Shown: one piece after another, positions 1 to 11,778 of the stretch
How positions within the stretch are numbered: position 1 is the stretch's first letter
Layout of the letters: every line of letters starts with the position of its first letter
Source: Patella vulgata
Taxonomy: Eukaryota > Mollusca > Gastropoda > Patellidae
Assembly: GCF_932274485.2 (NCBI RefSeq)
Contig: NC_065884.2
Location: forward strand, 57,164,546-57,228,545
DNA length: 64,000 nucleotides
Direction: 5' to 3'
Notes under the pieces: model-generated
Seen by the model: the letters and a program-made list of their open reading frames with translations, nothing else
Databases searched by the model: none
What the model was told of the DNA's origin: nothing
Position numbers and translations under genes: made by a program

Positions 1-47
1 TTCTCCTATATTGCATGAGTGAATGGATATCTGGTATCATCAGAATG

Positions 48-325
48 TAAGAGAGAGAGAGAGAAATGGGGTTTAACGTCCACTCGACCCAAGCTAGGTC
101 ATTTCGGGACTAGCACATGGTTCAATTTTATTTCAATAATTCGCTTGCGCGTAGGTGTCTTTAGCAGTGGGAGGAAACCTAAGGACCCGGAGAAAACCCA
201 CGAGGTTGGACAGGCGACCCTACTCATTTTCACGTACAACCGGGAAATCGAAACCACGCCAGTTGACTCAATGACAGACCTTACGATACAGCGCGCACGT
301 GCTAACCATTCGCCCCCCCCCTTCC
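48..325 (-). mobile_element. S1 SINE copy, nearly full length
   Basis: Reads in reverse from a GA-rich tail (GAGAGAGAGA) through GGGGTTTAACGTCC and the conserved middle (GTGGGAGGAAACC) to the tRNA-like head. It ends in a poly-C run that replaces the start of the head. Confidence 0.85.
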
Positions 326-1261
326 TATCAAATACACCAGAAAAGGTTCGGAACCGCTTCCTAGTATCATTGACATACCTTTTTGTTGAATATCCGAATT
401 TACTTCAACAAATAATGTTGTCTTCAAAATGACTCTCCAGTATTTTTGAGGAATGTTTAAGAATTTCTAAGCATATTAAATTACCGAAAAATAGCAACTG
501 TATTAACGAACCCACTTGTTTTGAAGAAGCTTCGGCTGAACGTTTTAGTAATTTTGTGAAATTTGATCTGCTAAAACGTATTTCACGAACTGTTAATCTC
601 GGTTTTTCAGAACTGTTGAAAATTGGTTATACCATGCCACATGACGGATGTAGTTGTAAAGTGATTGATATACTATCATAAACAATTATCATAACATCAT
701 TGTTCATTTAAAGAAGCATTTTCGCACAAGTAACAAGTCATTAATGTTATATTACGGTATATACAAACCCTTAGCTATGTCAGCTTAGTTGCTACAGGAG
801 AAAGCGGTGTCGGAACGTCCGAGGGGCGGAGCGCAAGGTTGGGATGCAGAGGGTGTATTCAAATTCTCGTGCAGAAACGATGAAATCGGACACCTTCCGA
901 CCGGTTTAAAGTCAATCAAATGAGAATGCAACTGAGAAACAAGTTAACGCATCCAGGATTCTTTTAAAAGTTTCACCCAGTTGAACTAATCCAGCCCTGG
1001 CGACTTTAAAAAAGATATTGCTGAAGTGAAACACATATAAAGACGGTGCCGGTAAATGGTAAGAGCAGCGGGGCAATTACCCAGAGCTTGCAAGGGCATG
1101 GGGTGATTTCCATCCATTTCCCTGCCGTTCCGACGCCCCTGACACGAGAGGGGATATCAAGTGTTCTAGAAAAAGCCATAGTTCTAGCTAACTACCTAAA
1201 GCGATAGTTTGACCTTGAATTTTATAAATGGCCCCGACAGAGTAGCTAATTGTTGTAAGTA
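326..1261. other. No gene seen
   Basis: AT-rich, unique-looking DNA with no convincing coding signature or known repeat on either strand. Confidence 0.5.
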
Positions 1262-1270
1262 TCGGGATAT

Positions 1271-1448
1271 ACACAGGACACAAACACAAAGACTGTTTAC
1301 TGTTGATACTGTAGAATATAGGATCCTGAAACATACAAATAGTAAACAGTCTTTGCGTTTGTGTATTACAACAATACACAGGACACAATTCTACAGTATC
1401 AACAGTAAGCAGTATTAAACTGTGGTTTTAGAATTGTGTCCAGTGTAT
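1271..1448. repeat. Cluster of three interlocking inverted repeats
   Basis: Arm 1278-1301 pairs with 1341-1364 (24 bp, one mismatch). 1292-1317 also pairs with 1387-1412. 1374-1392 pairs with 1430-1448 (19 bp, one mismatch). The segments can form alternative hairpins or a multi-arm structure. Confidence 0.8.
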
Positions 1449-1452
1449 AGCC

Positions 1453-2120
1453 ACTAAACCAGTAGTATCTATACAAATTTACCAGAACAACAAATATATG
1501 TTGGCTGTTCTCCTTGGTCACATTCTTGTGGTTTATATATTTCAAACTATACGACGCACGCCTTTAAAGTTAATATATGTATTGGGCTGATTCCAGAGAG
1601 AGTTATAAGAGGTTGTTGAAAAATGGCGAACGTCACCACAGAAATATACCGAGTAACTTGGAACGAACTCATTGAAACCACTGAATCCCACGATACAAAT
1701 CACCATTTTCACCGTTTATCTTGACATTCCCTTTCGCCAATACTACTTTAGTTAGGAAAGGAATATAATCATTATTATATATAGACGACTGCTGAACATC
1801 GTGTCAACGTACTGCAGGTCTGGAGCCAATCAATTATGAGTTTCGCTTAGGTTTTAAATGCACGATACACCAAAAGGCTACTAAACATTTGCCTTTTTGA
1901 AATGTTACAAACATAAGGTCTTAAATATATCAATTTAAATTAAAGATAAAAATTCTAGATAACATATTACGACACTGACCTAATCATTAGACGACCGAAA
2001 ATTACGTTAGAATTGATCACCTTTAATAATTGTTGTACCAGTTATGCTTTTTGATGAGATTTCAATTTATTGTTGATTTATCTCAAGTCACGGTAACCTT
2101 TTAAACTGGAATAATGTGCC
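1453..2120. other. No gene seen
   Basis: AT-rich, no domain or repeat recognised. Confidence 0.5.
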
Positions 2121-2124
2121 TTTA

Positions 2125-2345
2125 CTACGATGGCTATAGTTTTGCGGAGAATTGCGTGTCATTGGACTACGTTAAACTACGACACCGGAAGTGGCGAGAC
2201 TACAATTAATTGTTGTGTTGTTTAAAATCACATTTGACTTTTAATCGGAAATAGCTTGGCTTTAATACGACGGTTGTAGTTTTGCGGAGAATTACGTGTC
2301 GCTGGACTATTTTAATCTACGCAACTGGGTAGCCGGAAGCAGTGA
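2125..2345. repeat. Degenerate direct repeat pair, period about 140 bp
   Basis: The phrase TAGTTTTGCGGAGAATT and its flanks occur at about 2138 and 2276, each followed by a GTGTC...TGGACTA stretch and then a CCGGAAG motif. Confidence 0.55.
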
Positions 2346-3470
2346 TATGTTGGATTGATTTTTGTACAGAGTCCAGATACAGTTATATAGGCATTTGTAT
2401 TCGGTATAATGACGTACGTCCTATTGGCCCGCTTTCTGTAATTAGGTATATAGATCAAAACGGCGAGGCGTAGCAGTAGGGTTAATCTCTTTACGTAACT
2501 GGTTTTATTCAAATTGTAGATTAGTGTAAGTTATCGGTATGTAAATTTCATTTGGCACAATTTAAGTGTCAGGCGTCGGTTAAGTTGAAGATTATCTCTA
2601 CTCTAATCTGTCTGGCGGAAAATGGTCTTTTGGGATTATATACACCTTACGTCACATTCTCTCCCGTGGGAGATCATGGTGAGGAGCATCGATAGTCCAG
2701 AATGCTCTGATCGTGTCAGAACGAAAGATGGCATCTTAATGGACGTCATTGTTTCCATCAATTATATATGTAACGAGCTTAGTTGTTTGCCCTTGTTATG
2801 GACAAACTTAATAATGTTCAATAAGGAGTTAATTTAATTATCTATCTGGTCTACCTATAATACAATGAAAGAAGTAATGACATAAATATTGGATTTAAAT
2901 AATCTGGACTAAGACTGGCAATTATTGCCCTTTATTTTATGATGTAATTCGAGTTATAAATAGACAGTTTTTCCCTTATTTTTTTTTTCTTCCCCTTTAT
3001 CTGTATTTTTTGGTTGACCTTTTGGTCTAGAATTTGAAATTTGAAATTTCATAGCAGTTTTGGCTAATACGGATGCTATTATAGCGGAGGGATGTGGGGG
3101 GGGGGGGTCTGTAATGTGTCTTTGTGAAGAGCCAAAGTACGGTTTTGATCCCAGACAACATCAATAACACTATGACGAGAAGAGTTCCGAATGCGGACCC
3201 CTATATGCCTATAACGATTGGAACTAATGTTATGTTGAGCTAAACGCCCGTGGTGTAACAGCTATTTAACATTGGAGTCAATGGGCAAATAACTGCTAGT
3301 CTGAACCCATCTTATACTTTCGGTACCGGTAATCCGGGTTATCTTCTCTTATACGAGAAGATCACGTGTGCTAACCCTATATGACTTTGAACGGGTTCCC
3401 TATTGCCTGTAAAGTCCCGATGCGTCGTTTTGTCCATACTCCTTTCGAGTCTATCCCTGAAAAGGGAGGG
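2346..3470. other. No gene seen; G12 run at 3096-3107
   Basis: AT-rich DNA. A short AATTTGAAATTTGAAATTTC repeat lies at 3031-3050 and a pure G run at 3096-3107. No coding signature. Confidence 0.5.
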
Positions 3471-3905
3471 GAAAGGTAGGATGTTAAAACGTTTTTCAAA
3501 TTCTCGCATTACTTTAATTATCAGTAAAAATACGCCATATAAAATTATAATTCGTTTATCTTTTGACAGTTATAAAAAATAAAAATGTTTCCTTTTTATC
3601 TAATGAACAATTTATTGTTAGGTCGTGTAGAAAGATAAGGTGTTAAAACGTGTTGCAAATTTCCATATTTCATGGTAGACCGTAACTTATAATATAAATT
3701 AATCGGTATATTATTTTATAGCTATAAAAATGTTTACGTTTTATCGAATGAACAATTTATTGTTAATTCGCTTAGAAAGATATGGTTTTAAACGTGTTAC
3801 AAATTAACAAATGGTATATTAGTCGATTATTTTACAGCTACAAGAAAGTTTACCCTTTAACCCAAAATTGCAATAAACAATTTATTTTTAAGTTGAAGGG
3901 AGAGT
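3471..3905. repeat. Three diverged tandem units of about 145-160 bp
   Basis: Units begin near 3471, 3630 and 3775 with GAAAG(G/A)TA, run through a TTAAAACGTGTT-like stretch and close with AACAATTTATTGTTA or a variant. Divergence is high, so the array is old. Confidence 0.7.
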
Positions 3906-4285
3906 CATACAGGTGGTAGACCATATTAATGCTGTTTAAATGTGCATTTTCATAAACTTTGTATGCAGATAGATTATTATACTGAAGGTCCGTCTGGATA
4001 GAAAATGAGACTTTGTGTGAAACAGGTGTCCTGGAAACAATGGGTTCACTAAACACCAAATTAGCTAGTTCGACAAATTGTATTTGTACCTTCTAAGCTA
4101 ATTCCTGTGCGAAACAAACCTTTCCGTTTCATCGAAAATTCGAAGAAATAATTCATTTTTAGAGATCAATTTTAAATTCAATGGCTACGAAAACCCTATA
4201 TATGATATATCACAAATCTTACCTTGCGTGATACTTACCCATCCTAACTAGAAATTCATTTTTCATTAAAGTCTGGCCCCAACCG

Positions 4286-4288
<3 letters not shown>
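3906..4288. other. No gene seen
   Basis: Unique-looking AT-rich spacer between the tandem units and an S1 SINE. Confidence 0.5.
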
Positions 4289-4321
<33 letters not shown>

Positions 4322-4592
4322 GGGGTTTAACGTCCACTCGACACAAACTAGGTCATTTCGGGACTAACATATGGTTTAATTTTATTTCAATAATTCGCTT
4401 GCGGGTAGGGGTCTTTAGTAGTGGGAGGAAACCGGAGGACCCGGAGAAAACCCACGAAGTTGGACAGGCGACCCTACTCCTTGTCACGTACAACCGGGGA
4501 TTCGAAACCACGCCAGTCGACTCAATGACAGACTTTATGATACAGCGCGTGCACGCTAACCATTCAGCCATCCACCCACCCCCCCAACCGAA
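4289..4592 (-). mobile_element. S1 SINE copy, full length
   Basis: Starts with a (GA)n tail of about 26 bases, then the full S1 body and the tRNA-like head, whose reverse complement gives the B box GGTTTCGAATCCCC and an A box TGGCTGAATGG. A poly-C run marks the head boundary. Confidence 0.9.
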
Positions 4593-5390
4593 AATGACGT
4601 CACAGAAGTGACATAATCTCAAAATTGTCTTCAGTGACAAATTTTGCCTCATTAACAACCCGTCCCCAAATATCGTTTTGATTGTGACACCCTAGCTAAA
4701 CGTTCACGTTCTACATTCAAATTTGACAGTCTACTTAAGACTTGTTGAGTTCGCGGCCACCGCAGCCGAACAGAGAGAACCACTGGGCGTATTTATTTAT
4801 GCCAAATGAATAACTTAAGAAGACCACACGCATAATTTGGCTACAATTACACTGAACATGATTTGGTAGTAAACTTATAAAATAAATCTTAAAAAAAAAA
4901 AGCCAAAACGTTGCCTTTTCCAGAATAATCTGTTCATTTGGAAAATATATCATTCATTCAACAAGTATCATATAGCAGCAGAGGTAGAATTTTTCTTGCA
5001 AACATTGTGAGCCATATTCCATATCCATAGGTCAATCTGTTCAGGAGTTATGAACGTTTATCTGACGCGCTTAATTTCAATGAATTAACGGTGACCATTT
5101 TTAAAGATGGTCTCCTAAATGGAATTTAGTAAAGTCACCCGGAAGTCCATCAACCAAATTGCAACACTTCACCCACCAGGCTAACTGAAAATCATGGTTG
5201 AATTTATTCATCAAATTGGTAATGATGCTCCAAAACCCTGTGTTGAGAAGTTTCACACGAAGCTGTTGGGTTTATTATTTTAATGTAAATCTGCCTGTTA
5301 CCTGGTGGTGGGTTTTGTTGTAAGGGTTGTGATTCTGAGCGTGAATCCTTGGACTAGATTAGCTCAAAAGTGTACCACGTGAAAATCGTA
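4593..5390. other. No gene seen
   Basis: No recognised domain or repeat. Confidence 0.5.
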
Positions 5391-5466
5391 TATCAGTGTA
5401 CCGTAAACAAGTGTACCAACCATCAGAAACCCGACAGACGTACATTCTGATGATACCAGATATACA

Positions 5467-5720
5467 TGCATTGATACCATATAGGAGAAAATTGGTACAC
5501 TTGTCAGCTAGGCTGCCCCCTCCAGTGGGCTCCTGGTCCATAGTCCCCCATATTCCTGCACCCTCGGTATCCCCAGTGTACTCATTCAGTACATGCATTG
5601 ATACCATATATGATAAAATTGGTACACTTGTCAGCTAGGCTGCCCCCTCCCGTGGGCTCCTGGTCCATAGTCCCCCATGTTCCTGCACCCTCGGTATCCC
5701 CAGTGTACTCATTCAGTACC
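5467..5720. repeat. Tandem duplication, 127-bp unit, two copies
   Basis: Two nearly identical units begin with TGCATTGATACCATATA at 5467 and 5594 and end CCAGTGTACTCATTCAGTAC. Only a handful of differences separate them, so the duplication is recent. The unit is GC-richer than its flanks and contains GGCTGCCCCCTCC. Confidence 0.9.
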
Positions 5721-6340
5721 ATGGGTTAATCCATGGGGTTTCCACGATTTCAAATTATCTGCCTTGGCCTTGATTGTAGCTAGAGTCTACCAACCAATCA
5801 AAAAACAGTTTACAAACCAGTCGTTTCGCCTTCGATTTTTATAAGGGTAGATAACCATATTCAATCCATTTACTGAATGATTTATGTAAATAATGTATAT
5901 ATTTCTAATTCGTTTATATTTAATTGTAGTTTCAAAATCTGTAGTATGTTGTGCTGATTTCAAATATGTATAACATCTATATGTTTGACTTTTGTTATTA
6001 TTATTACTTTTCGTTCTTTGTTTGAAATATTTCATTCTGTTATGTTTATTATTATTGAACTTGTACTTCGCAATTTGATTCACAATAACATGTCTGCGAT
6101 ATCACGTGGACTTAAAACTCCTATAACGAACGAATGAACGAACGAACGAACGATTCTCAAAAAAACGTATTTAGAATAATTTGGACTTCTCTCATGTAGG
6201 CTAACTCATAACCTTGTCCAATGAGAGTTGCTTCCCTTTGCCAACTTTCTTTGCAATTAACTATTTATGGGATTGGTCGATAAAAATAACATAATCATCA
6301 CGGACTGATAACTTGAAAACGTCCCCTCCCCTTATAAATT
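5721..6340. other. No gene seen; short (GAAC)n at 6126-6153
   Basis: AT-rich with a brief GAAC/GAAT microsatellite. No coding signature. Confidence 0.5.
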
Positions 6341-6552
6341 AACCCAGGGGTTAGTGGAGTAGAACGGAATGAAACCACTGAGGATACCGAGGATGGTGTT
6401 CCTGAAGCAACGACCACGAGTTTTACAACATCTAGCCATTGCTACATTAGTCAGAAATTCCCGAACACATAAGTACGTTATCCCCCGTTACCACAGACAC
6501 GTGAATAACAGACACAAACACACTCAAATCAAACATGTCGACCTCCACGGAA

Positions 6553-6740
6553 ACCTTGACATTGAACGAACCTTGAACTTAGCAATTCGATTATCACAGG
6601 TAGATATTTTAGCTGGAAAGCGCGAGACTTGGTATTCGCGATGATATTTTCTTTCGGGAATCTGAGAGGCCCCCAGTTGGGTCAGAAGCCAATCAAACTT
6701 ATTGACGATATTTGCAGGGTATTACGTGAAGGGCTTTCGA
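6553..6740 (+). repeat. Dispersed repeat R, copy 1
   Basis: Matches the reverse complement of about 38560-38800, sharing CGATTATCACAG and GGAAAGCGCGAGACTTGG, then TGGTATTCGCGATGATATTT. In one frame both copies read ARDLVFAMIFS and later CRVL. No family recognised. Confidence 0.7.
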
Positions 6741-7648
6741 AGATGGTAGTTTCCCGGCTTGAATTCATTCTGAGCTTTTTTTTAAATCCGTCAAAAGATT
6801 TTACCCAATTAGCGGCTATGGCTGGTTTAAATCGTTTGTAGAGAACGCTGATTTCTGTGAAATTTCCATTGGAATTGAATCATTGTTTGTCTGATATTCT
6901 TTTGAGAGATTCAAATATTGTAGTTTGCAAGGAATTCAAAACACATCGAATGACAATCAGCAGCGTTGACTTAATTCGATGAAATGCATTTATGGACTAA
7001 TCTTTCGCTATTGTTTAGTTTGCAAGGGATTTAAAGTTTAGGAAATGAGGACCATCATTTGGATGAGAGACGTTTACAAATGAAGACCTTCAAACGAATA
7101 ACCCGCGGGTAGATCTCGATAAGTCATCCGCTCCGACAGAGTAAAAAAATGATGACATGTGTCAACCGGCATTTGATTTATTATTCTCGTCCTACACAAT
7201 TCCGCGTGTTAATCGTTTTGACGCAAGTATTGAAATTTAGCGACGACGCCTAAGTCACTATCAATACGATACGATTCTGGTATACACATTTAGCATGACC
7301 CCGACTATTACATAATCAGCTGAACCCTAAGGCATTTTACTTTTTAGAAGTTTGGTTTCACGATCAATACGTAAACCAAATTTCAAAATTTAAATATTCC
7401 AAACTAAAACGTTTGAGAAGAGCAACAAGTACTAAGTCTTTCTGTTTTAAATCAGTCTTTTTCCTTGAGGATTTGTAGGCAGAATTTTAATATAATGTGT
7501 TCCCGAAGAACAGACATTGAAGTGGGTGTGGCCTGAATGAATTGATTGAAAGACTCACAGCGATTACGTCCTTGGAGAATGTCTTAACATTGACTAAAAC
7601 TTCTACACTTAAGACTTTATTAAAACAGACCTTTCTTCTTTTTGTAAA
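6741..7648. other. No gene seen
   Basis: Unique-looking sequence without recognisable domains. Confidence 0.5.
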
Positions 7649-7765
7649 CAGGGGTGTCAAACTCATTTCGATCCAGGAGCCACATGAACTAAACTTTTAC
7701 ATCAAGTGGGCCAGAGATATACAAAAAAATCAAGATAAAGAAAATTTTATTGATTTATTACACTA
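7649..7765 (+). mobile_element. hAT (Charlie-like) transposon end, fragment
   Basis: CAGGGGTGTCAAACTCATTT followed by a CAGGAGCCACAT...CAAGTGGGCC run resembles hAT-Charlie-type terminal sequence. I found no matching opposite end, so this is a one-ended relic. Confidence 0.5.
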
Positions 7766-8585
7766 GTTTCCAAATTGCCAAGATATAATATTGAACACAA
7801 CGTTCTCTTGTTTTACTAGTCCGGTCAAAATACAGTTTAACCCCCCAAACATTTCTACAAAAGGTTTCTCAACTGATTCTGGCAGAGTTTAGTGTACTTT
7901 ATAAAAGTCTAAAAGTTTACCAAAGTAGGAACCCCGGAAAAGTGTGTTCTTTTTTTCAAGATGGCGTCAAAGATGGCCACCGAAACGTCTTTTTAAAAAA
8001 AAGGGGTTTAGTTTAAGAAATCTACAGCAAATCGTCTTGAAATCTAAATAGAATGTCATTAAGAAGGAAATTAAACCATTGGCATATTGAACGAAACAGG
8101 TGAAATGCACACAAAAATTAAATTAATGTAATTCGACCATTAACGTATTTAAATATACGACTGAAACACAAAAACTACTGGACATAGTCGAGTTCGTACA
8201 TAATAGGTACATTTTATTTCAGTGATGATCTCACAGTGTTTGCTATGGCCAATCATTGTATTGATTTAAGCTGTACTATCAAATGAGCAATAACAATCAT
8301 CTGGGTTTTAAATAGATGTTTATCTTTGTATTGACAAATGACAGAATCCCAATAAAATTCTCAAAAACCTGACAAAACCACACCATAGTGTCTTATCTTC
8401 CTTACTTGTCCTCGGCAGCCAACCAGAATGCCAGAGAAAGAATAAGAAACTTCGGATCCCATAAGTGACAAACTGCTGAAACGATAAACATTAATAAATA
8501 AATGTTTGAATAAAATAAATAAATGCTCCGAATAACTTAATGGTTCGGTTTGTAGACAGAGACCACCAAGTATTCCCCCATTGAC
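7766..8585. other. No gene seen
   Basis: AT-rich, no feature recognised. Confidence 0.5.
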
Positions 8586-9232
8586 TTAAAGCGACATTAG
8601 GTAAGATTAGATAAAGAGCTGACAGTTCTCGCCATAATAGTTTAAAAATAGATATTGAGCCAAGAAATTGGTGATATGATTATAGGCTAGCCTTGATTGT
8701 AACATGCTTAAGGGTGAATCTTGCGTTTTGATTGTCAATTAGACACTGTCGATTGGACAATAACACCTCTCTGTTTTAGTAATTTCTTTTAAAATGCCAA
8801 AATAGCATGTTACAATGTCGATAAACACTTCCTGTTTCGCATTTAGAGGGGTGTTATTGTGCAATAGACATGTCCTGAAATTTTACATTAGAACCCGCGA
8901 CGCTAACGTGTCTTGGGTCCTAATGATCTCAGGACATGTCTATTGGACAATAACACACCTCTAAATGCGAAACAGGAAGTGTTTATCTCCTAATTGTTTC
9001 TAATACCGTTGTTACGATAATAAACAAAGTCTAGAATATCCACTTTTACGGTAACCGAATCCACCAGAAAACATATTTGAATCCACTAAATATCTTAGGC
9101 ATCCGATACCATCGAGAGTTGATTATGGTCGTGGTGAGTTGATAAATGTTTAATGAATAATTTAGATAACATTTCAGGCCTAAATAAAGACCAGCAATAG
9201 GCAGATTTAGGTCTTGCATAATGCGTGTTTAA
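8586..9232 (+). mobile_element. MITE A copy interrupted by a palindromic insertion
   Basis: Begins TTAAAGCGACATTAGG and ends GCATAATGCGTGTTTAA. The MITE A body is recognisable at 8586-8700 (shortened) and again from about 8990 (CGATAATAAACAAAGTCT...TTGATTATGG...GCAATAGGCAGATTTAG). The middle is foreign. Confidence 0.8.
8820..8987. repeat. Near-perfect palindrome, 59-bp arms, 50-bp loop
   Basis: 8820-8878 is the reverse complement of 8929-8987 with about two mismatches. A related fragment (ATTGGACAATAACACCTCTC) lies just upstream near 8753. The whole insert of about 290 bp sits inside a MITE A copy. Confidence 0.9.
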
Positions 9233-9307
9233 TGTTAATTCTTGTCTATTTGACCAGTTCTAACATTTCGCTGAACGTGGTGCAACATCTAGCAATACAT
9301 CTGCCGA

Positions 9308-9887
9308 GATCTGGAAAAACCTAGTAAGTCGACATTTGGTGAAATTTTAGTTAGTCACAAATTTGGACTTACTAGGCTTTACCCCAACTTTTTATTAAGT
9401 TAAAGTGTGTGAAACTCTTCAATATTGTCAGTTTCGCATCTGGCAGAACTATAAGTCAGCAAGTTTCAAGCAAATCATGCACATTTATCCAAATAAAACT
9501 AGCAAGTCAACTTGCTAGGCTTTACTAGGCTGTTGCTAGGTATGAACCAGTGAGATTCGCTCATTAATATTGTAGTTCCTGTCTGATTCTGTTGAATTCT
9601 ATTCTTGATTTTAGCAATAAAGACTTAGTGAATATCAAACTAGGTTGTTGTTGATGAAAATTCTTGGTTGTACATCAGGTTTACTCTGGTAAAACCTAGT
9701 AAGTCGTTATGTAACCAGATTACGCAAGTAAATTTGATAAAAACTAATGCACTAGAATTACTTCATGTACATATGAAAAGCCAAACTCAAATTTATCTGC
9801 TTTACAGCAGCTTAATCCTGAACCAAAACAGTTTTCCTTCGTTTTCTTAAATTCATGTTCGACTGACTTACTAGGTTTTTCCAGATC
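9308..9887. mobile_element. TIR element of 580 bp with perfect 23-bp ends
   Basis: 9308-9330 (GATCTGGAAAAACCTAGTAA...) and 9865-9887 are exact reverse complements. Inside, shorter copies of CTTACTAGG / CCTAGTAAG recur near 9370, 9520 and 9690. There is no coding capacity, so it is non-autonomous. The superfamily is unclear because I see no clean target duplication. Confidence 0.75.
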
Positions 9888-9969
9888 ACGCGAGACATGT
9901 ATCTGCTCCAAAGCTTTTATGGGTTGATCTTTGAAATTTTGAGATACTCAACGTGACGTATTTCTTAAC

Positions 9970-10065
9970 TCTGTTTTCCTTCCGCCTCAAAATCATGAAT
10001 ATTCACCAAAACCTAGTAGAAAATGCCAATTCAAACACTCTTTTTCGATTCTGCACCAAAAAATT
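9970..10065 (+). repeat. Dispersed repeat G, copy 1
   Basis: Contains CCGCCTCAAAATCATGAATA and GAAAATGCCAATTCAAACA, both found in reverse complement near 53450-53510. Confidence 0.6.
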
Positions 10066-10226
10066 AGCAAAAATCGTTATGCAAAAGGGGGGTATTCGGA
10101 GAACGAGAGAAGGGTTAAACAGGAACGAGATTCCAGATAAGAGAAATAATTGATGGTCTCCCCCTTTTACAGTACGTCGATAACATTACGACCTCAAAGA
10201 TGATTTGGATTGGTTTCTAGATAAAG

Positions 10227-10502
10227 CGGGGGGTTGGATAGCTGAATGGTTAGCGTGCGCGTGCTGTATCATATATCTGTCATTGAGTCGACTGGCTTGG
10301 TTTCGAATCCCCGGTTGTACGTGACCAGGAGTAGGGTCGCCTGTCCAACCTCGTGGGTTTTCTACGGATCATCCGGTTTCCTCCCACTGCTAAAGACCCC
10401 TATGCGCAAGCGAATTATTGAAATAAAATTAAACCATATGTTAGTCCCGAAATGATCTAGTTTGTGTCGAGTGGACATTAAACCCCATTTCTCTCTCTCT
10501 CC
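10227..10502 (+). mobile_element. S1 SINE copy, full length
   Basis: Head GGGGGGTTGGATAGCTGAAT (A-box region), B box GGTTTCGAATCCCC, then CGTGGGTTTTC...CCTCCCACTGCTAAAGACCC and AAACCCCATTTCTCTCTCTC. It shows the family order clearly on the + strand. Confidence 0.9.
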
Positions 10503-10539
10503 GATACATTGAGGAAATCGCTGGCTAAATAACGCGGAA

Positions 10540-10735
10540 GTCTCGGGGTATAGAATGTCCTTGCAAGGAACGGCTTCTAGTCATTCGGATGGGGAAAACA
10601 ATCTCGGCCCCATATACATCTTGGCTAACACGTAAAAGAATCATTGAGAAACTGAATTCAATTACTATCCGGCTAGAACATATAAGTAGAACGTTAAACC
10701 CCACTGCATTCGCTCATCCGTTCATTCCGATATGT
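10540..10735 (+). mobile_element. S2 SINE, 3' part, diverged
   Basis: Contains CTTCTAGTCATTCGGATGGG, CACGTAAAAGAATCATTGAG and GAACGTTAAACCCCACTGCA. The head is degraded. Confidence 0.7.
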
Positions 10736-11580
10736 TGGTGATACGTTACTTTCACAATGTATACTCTTCAAACAAAAGTAGGGGATATTGAAATGCAAAT
10801 ACCTATGCAGGTTGCGATATGATAAATAGTCATGGACATTTGACATGCTTTGAGAGTATGTTCACAGATGAAGAACTTATCGCCCCAACAGAACCACTGA
10901 GCAGCATGTGCGACACGCAATAGCGCCATACACGTGGGAGGGGTTCATTAGAGACTTTTGGCAAGGGTAATTTTCTGTTCCGTATCGCGTATCCGTATGG
11001 ATTTTGCGTGTCACGTCATCAATGTGTGTGTATTTCTCATACGTGATAGGGCACACTGATACGGCAGCAAGTATCGAACAGCTTTCATACGGAAAAGGTC
11101 CGTATAACATTTTCGTGTCCTTGTACCGTCTTTTTTGCTACTTTTAGGCGCTGAAATGTTGTATTGTAGCGTTTTTATGAATCTTTGTGTATTCTAGAAC
11201 ACGAAGGTGTATATTTGATGTGATTTAGGGTAAACAGGTATAAACTTTCTAAAATGATACATTAGTGAAACCAAAAATTGCAGTCGGGTCGAAATCGAAG
11301 ATTTTAAATAAGATTCGACATTAATTTTTTTTTTATTAGCCCGGCTCTAATAGGCACTTGACTAGCACTGATGGTGATCTTGTTAGATATCTGCCATGCT
11401 GTAATAGAACTAAGCTCAGCTGATCGACGCACACGTACGCGACGCGAAAATCTGCCAAAACTCTAAAACTACATTGACGCAACGTATCACGTATACGATA
11501 CGGATACTGAAAACTGCCCCGTGCTGGTTTATCTATCCATGTTTGCTTTCCTATCGGTTCTTGCATAGCGTATCTTTGCT
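10736..11580. other. No gene seen
   Basis: Slightly more GC than average with several CGTATACG-like segments. No coding domain recognised. Confidence 0.5.
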
Positions 11581-11589
11581 TTAGTGTGT

Positions 11590-11778
11590 TACGATAAATT
11601 TGATCGGGAGACGTGTTCGTCGACGTCAACGTCAACCGACAACACTGCAAGAATTGGCCGTGGCACTGCAAGAGGAGTGGGCCAGATTGCCCAAATCGTG
11701 ATTGGACGGTTGATTAAGAGTATGCCACGACGAATTGCTGAATGTCTGAGGATTGGTGGAGCAATTACTAATAATTAA
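11590..11778 (+). pseudogene. Tc1/mariner transposase, C-terminal remnant
   Basis: Two adjacent frames together resemble the end of a Tc1-type DDE transposase. From about 11610, one frame reads GRRVRRRQRQPTTLQELAVA and then ALQEEWARLP. After a one-base shift near 11690, another reads IGRLIKSMPRRIAECLRIGG and then a stop. This matches the family's usual ending, in which a line like TLQ.L..AL..EW..IP is followed by ...LI.SM.RR. The catalytic core upstream is not recognisable, so the copy is a dead scrap. Confidence 0.75.

Noticed and set aside
399-432. Coding reading of S1 copies, seen many times as 60-137 codon frames
   Set aside because: The same frames recur in every S1 copy and follow the SINE, not a protein family.
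780-1150. Possible TIR element with GTGTC..GGAACG ends
   Set aside because: The end match is short and needs gaps; not convincing by eye.
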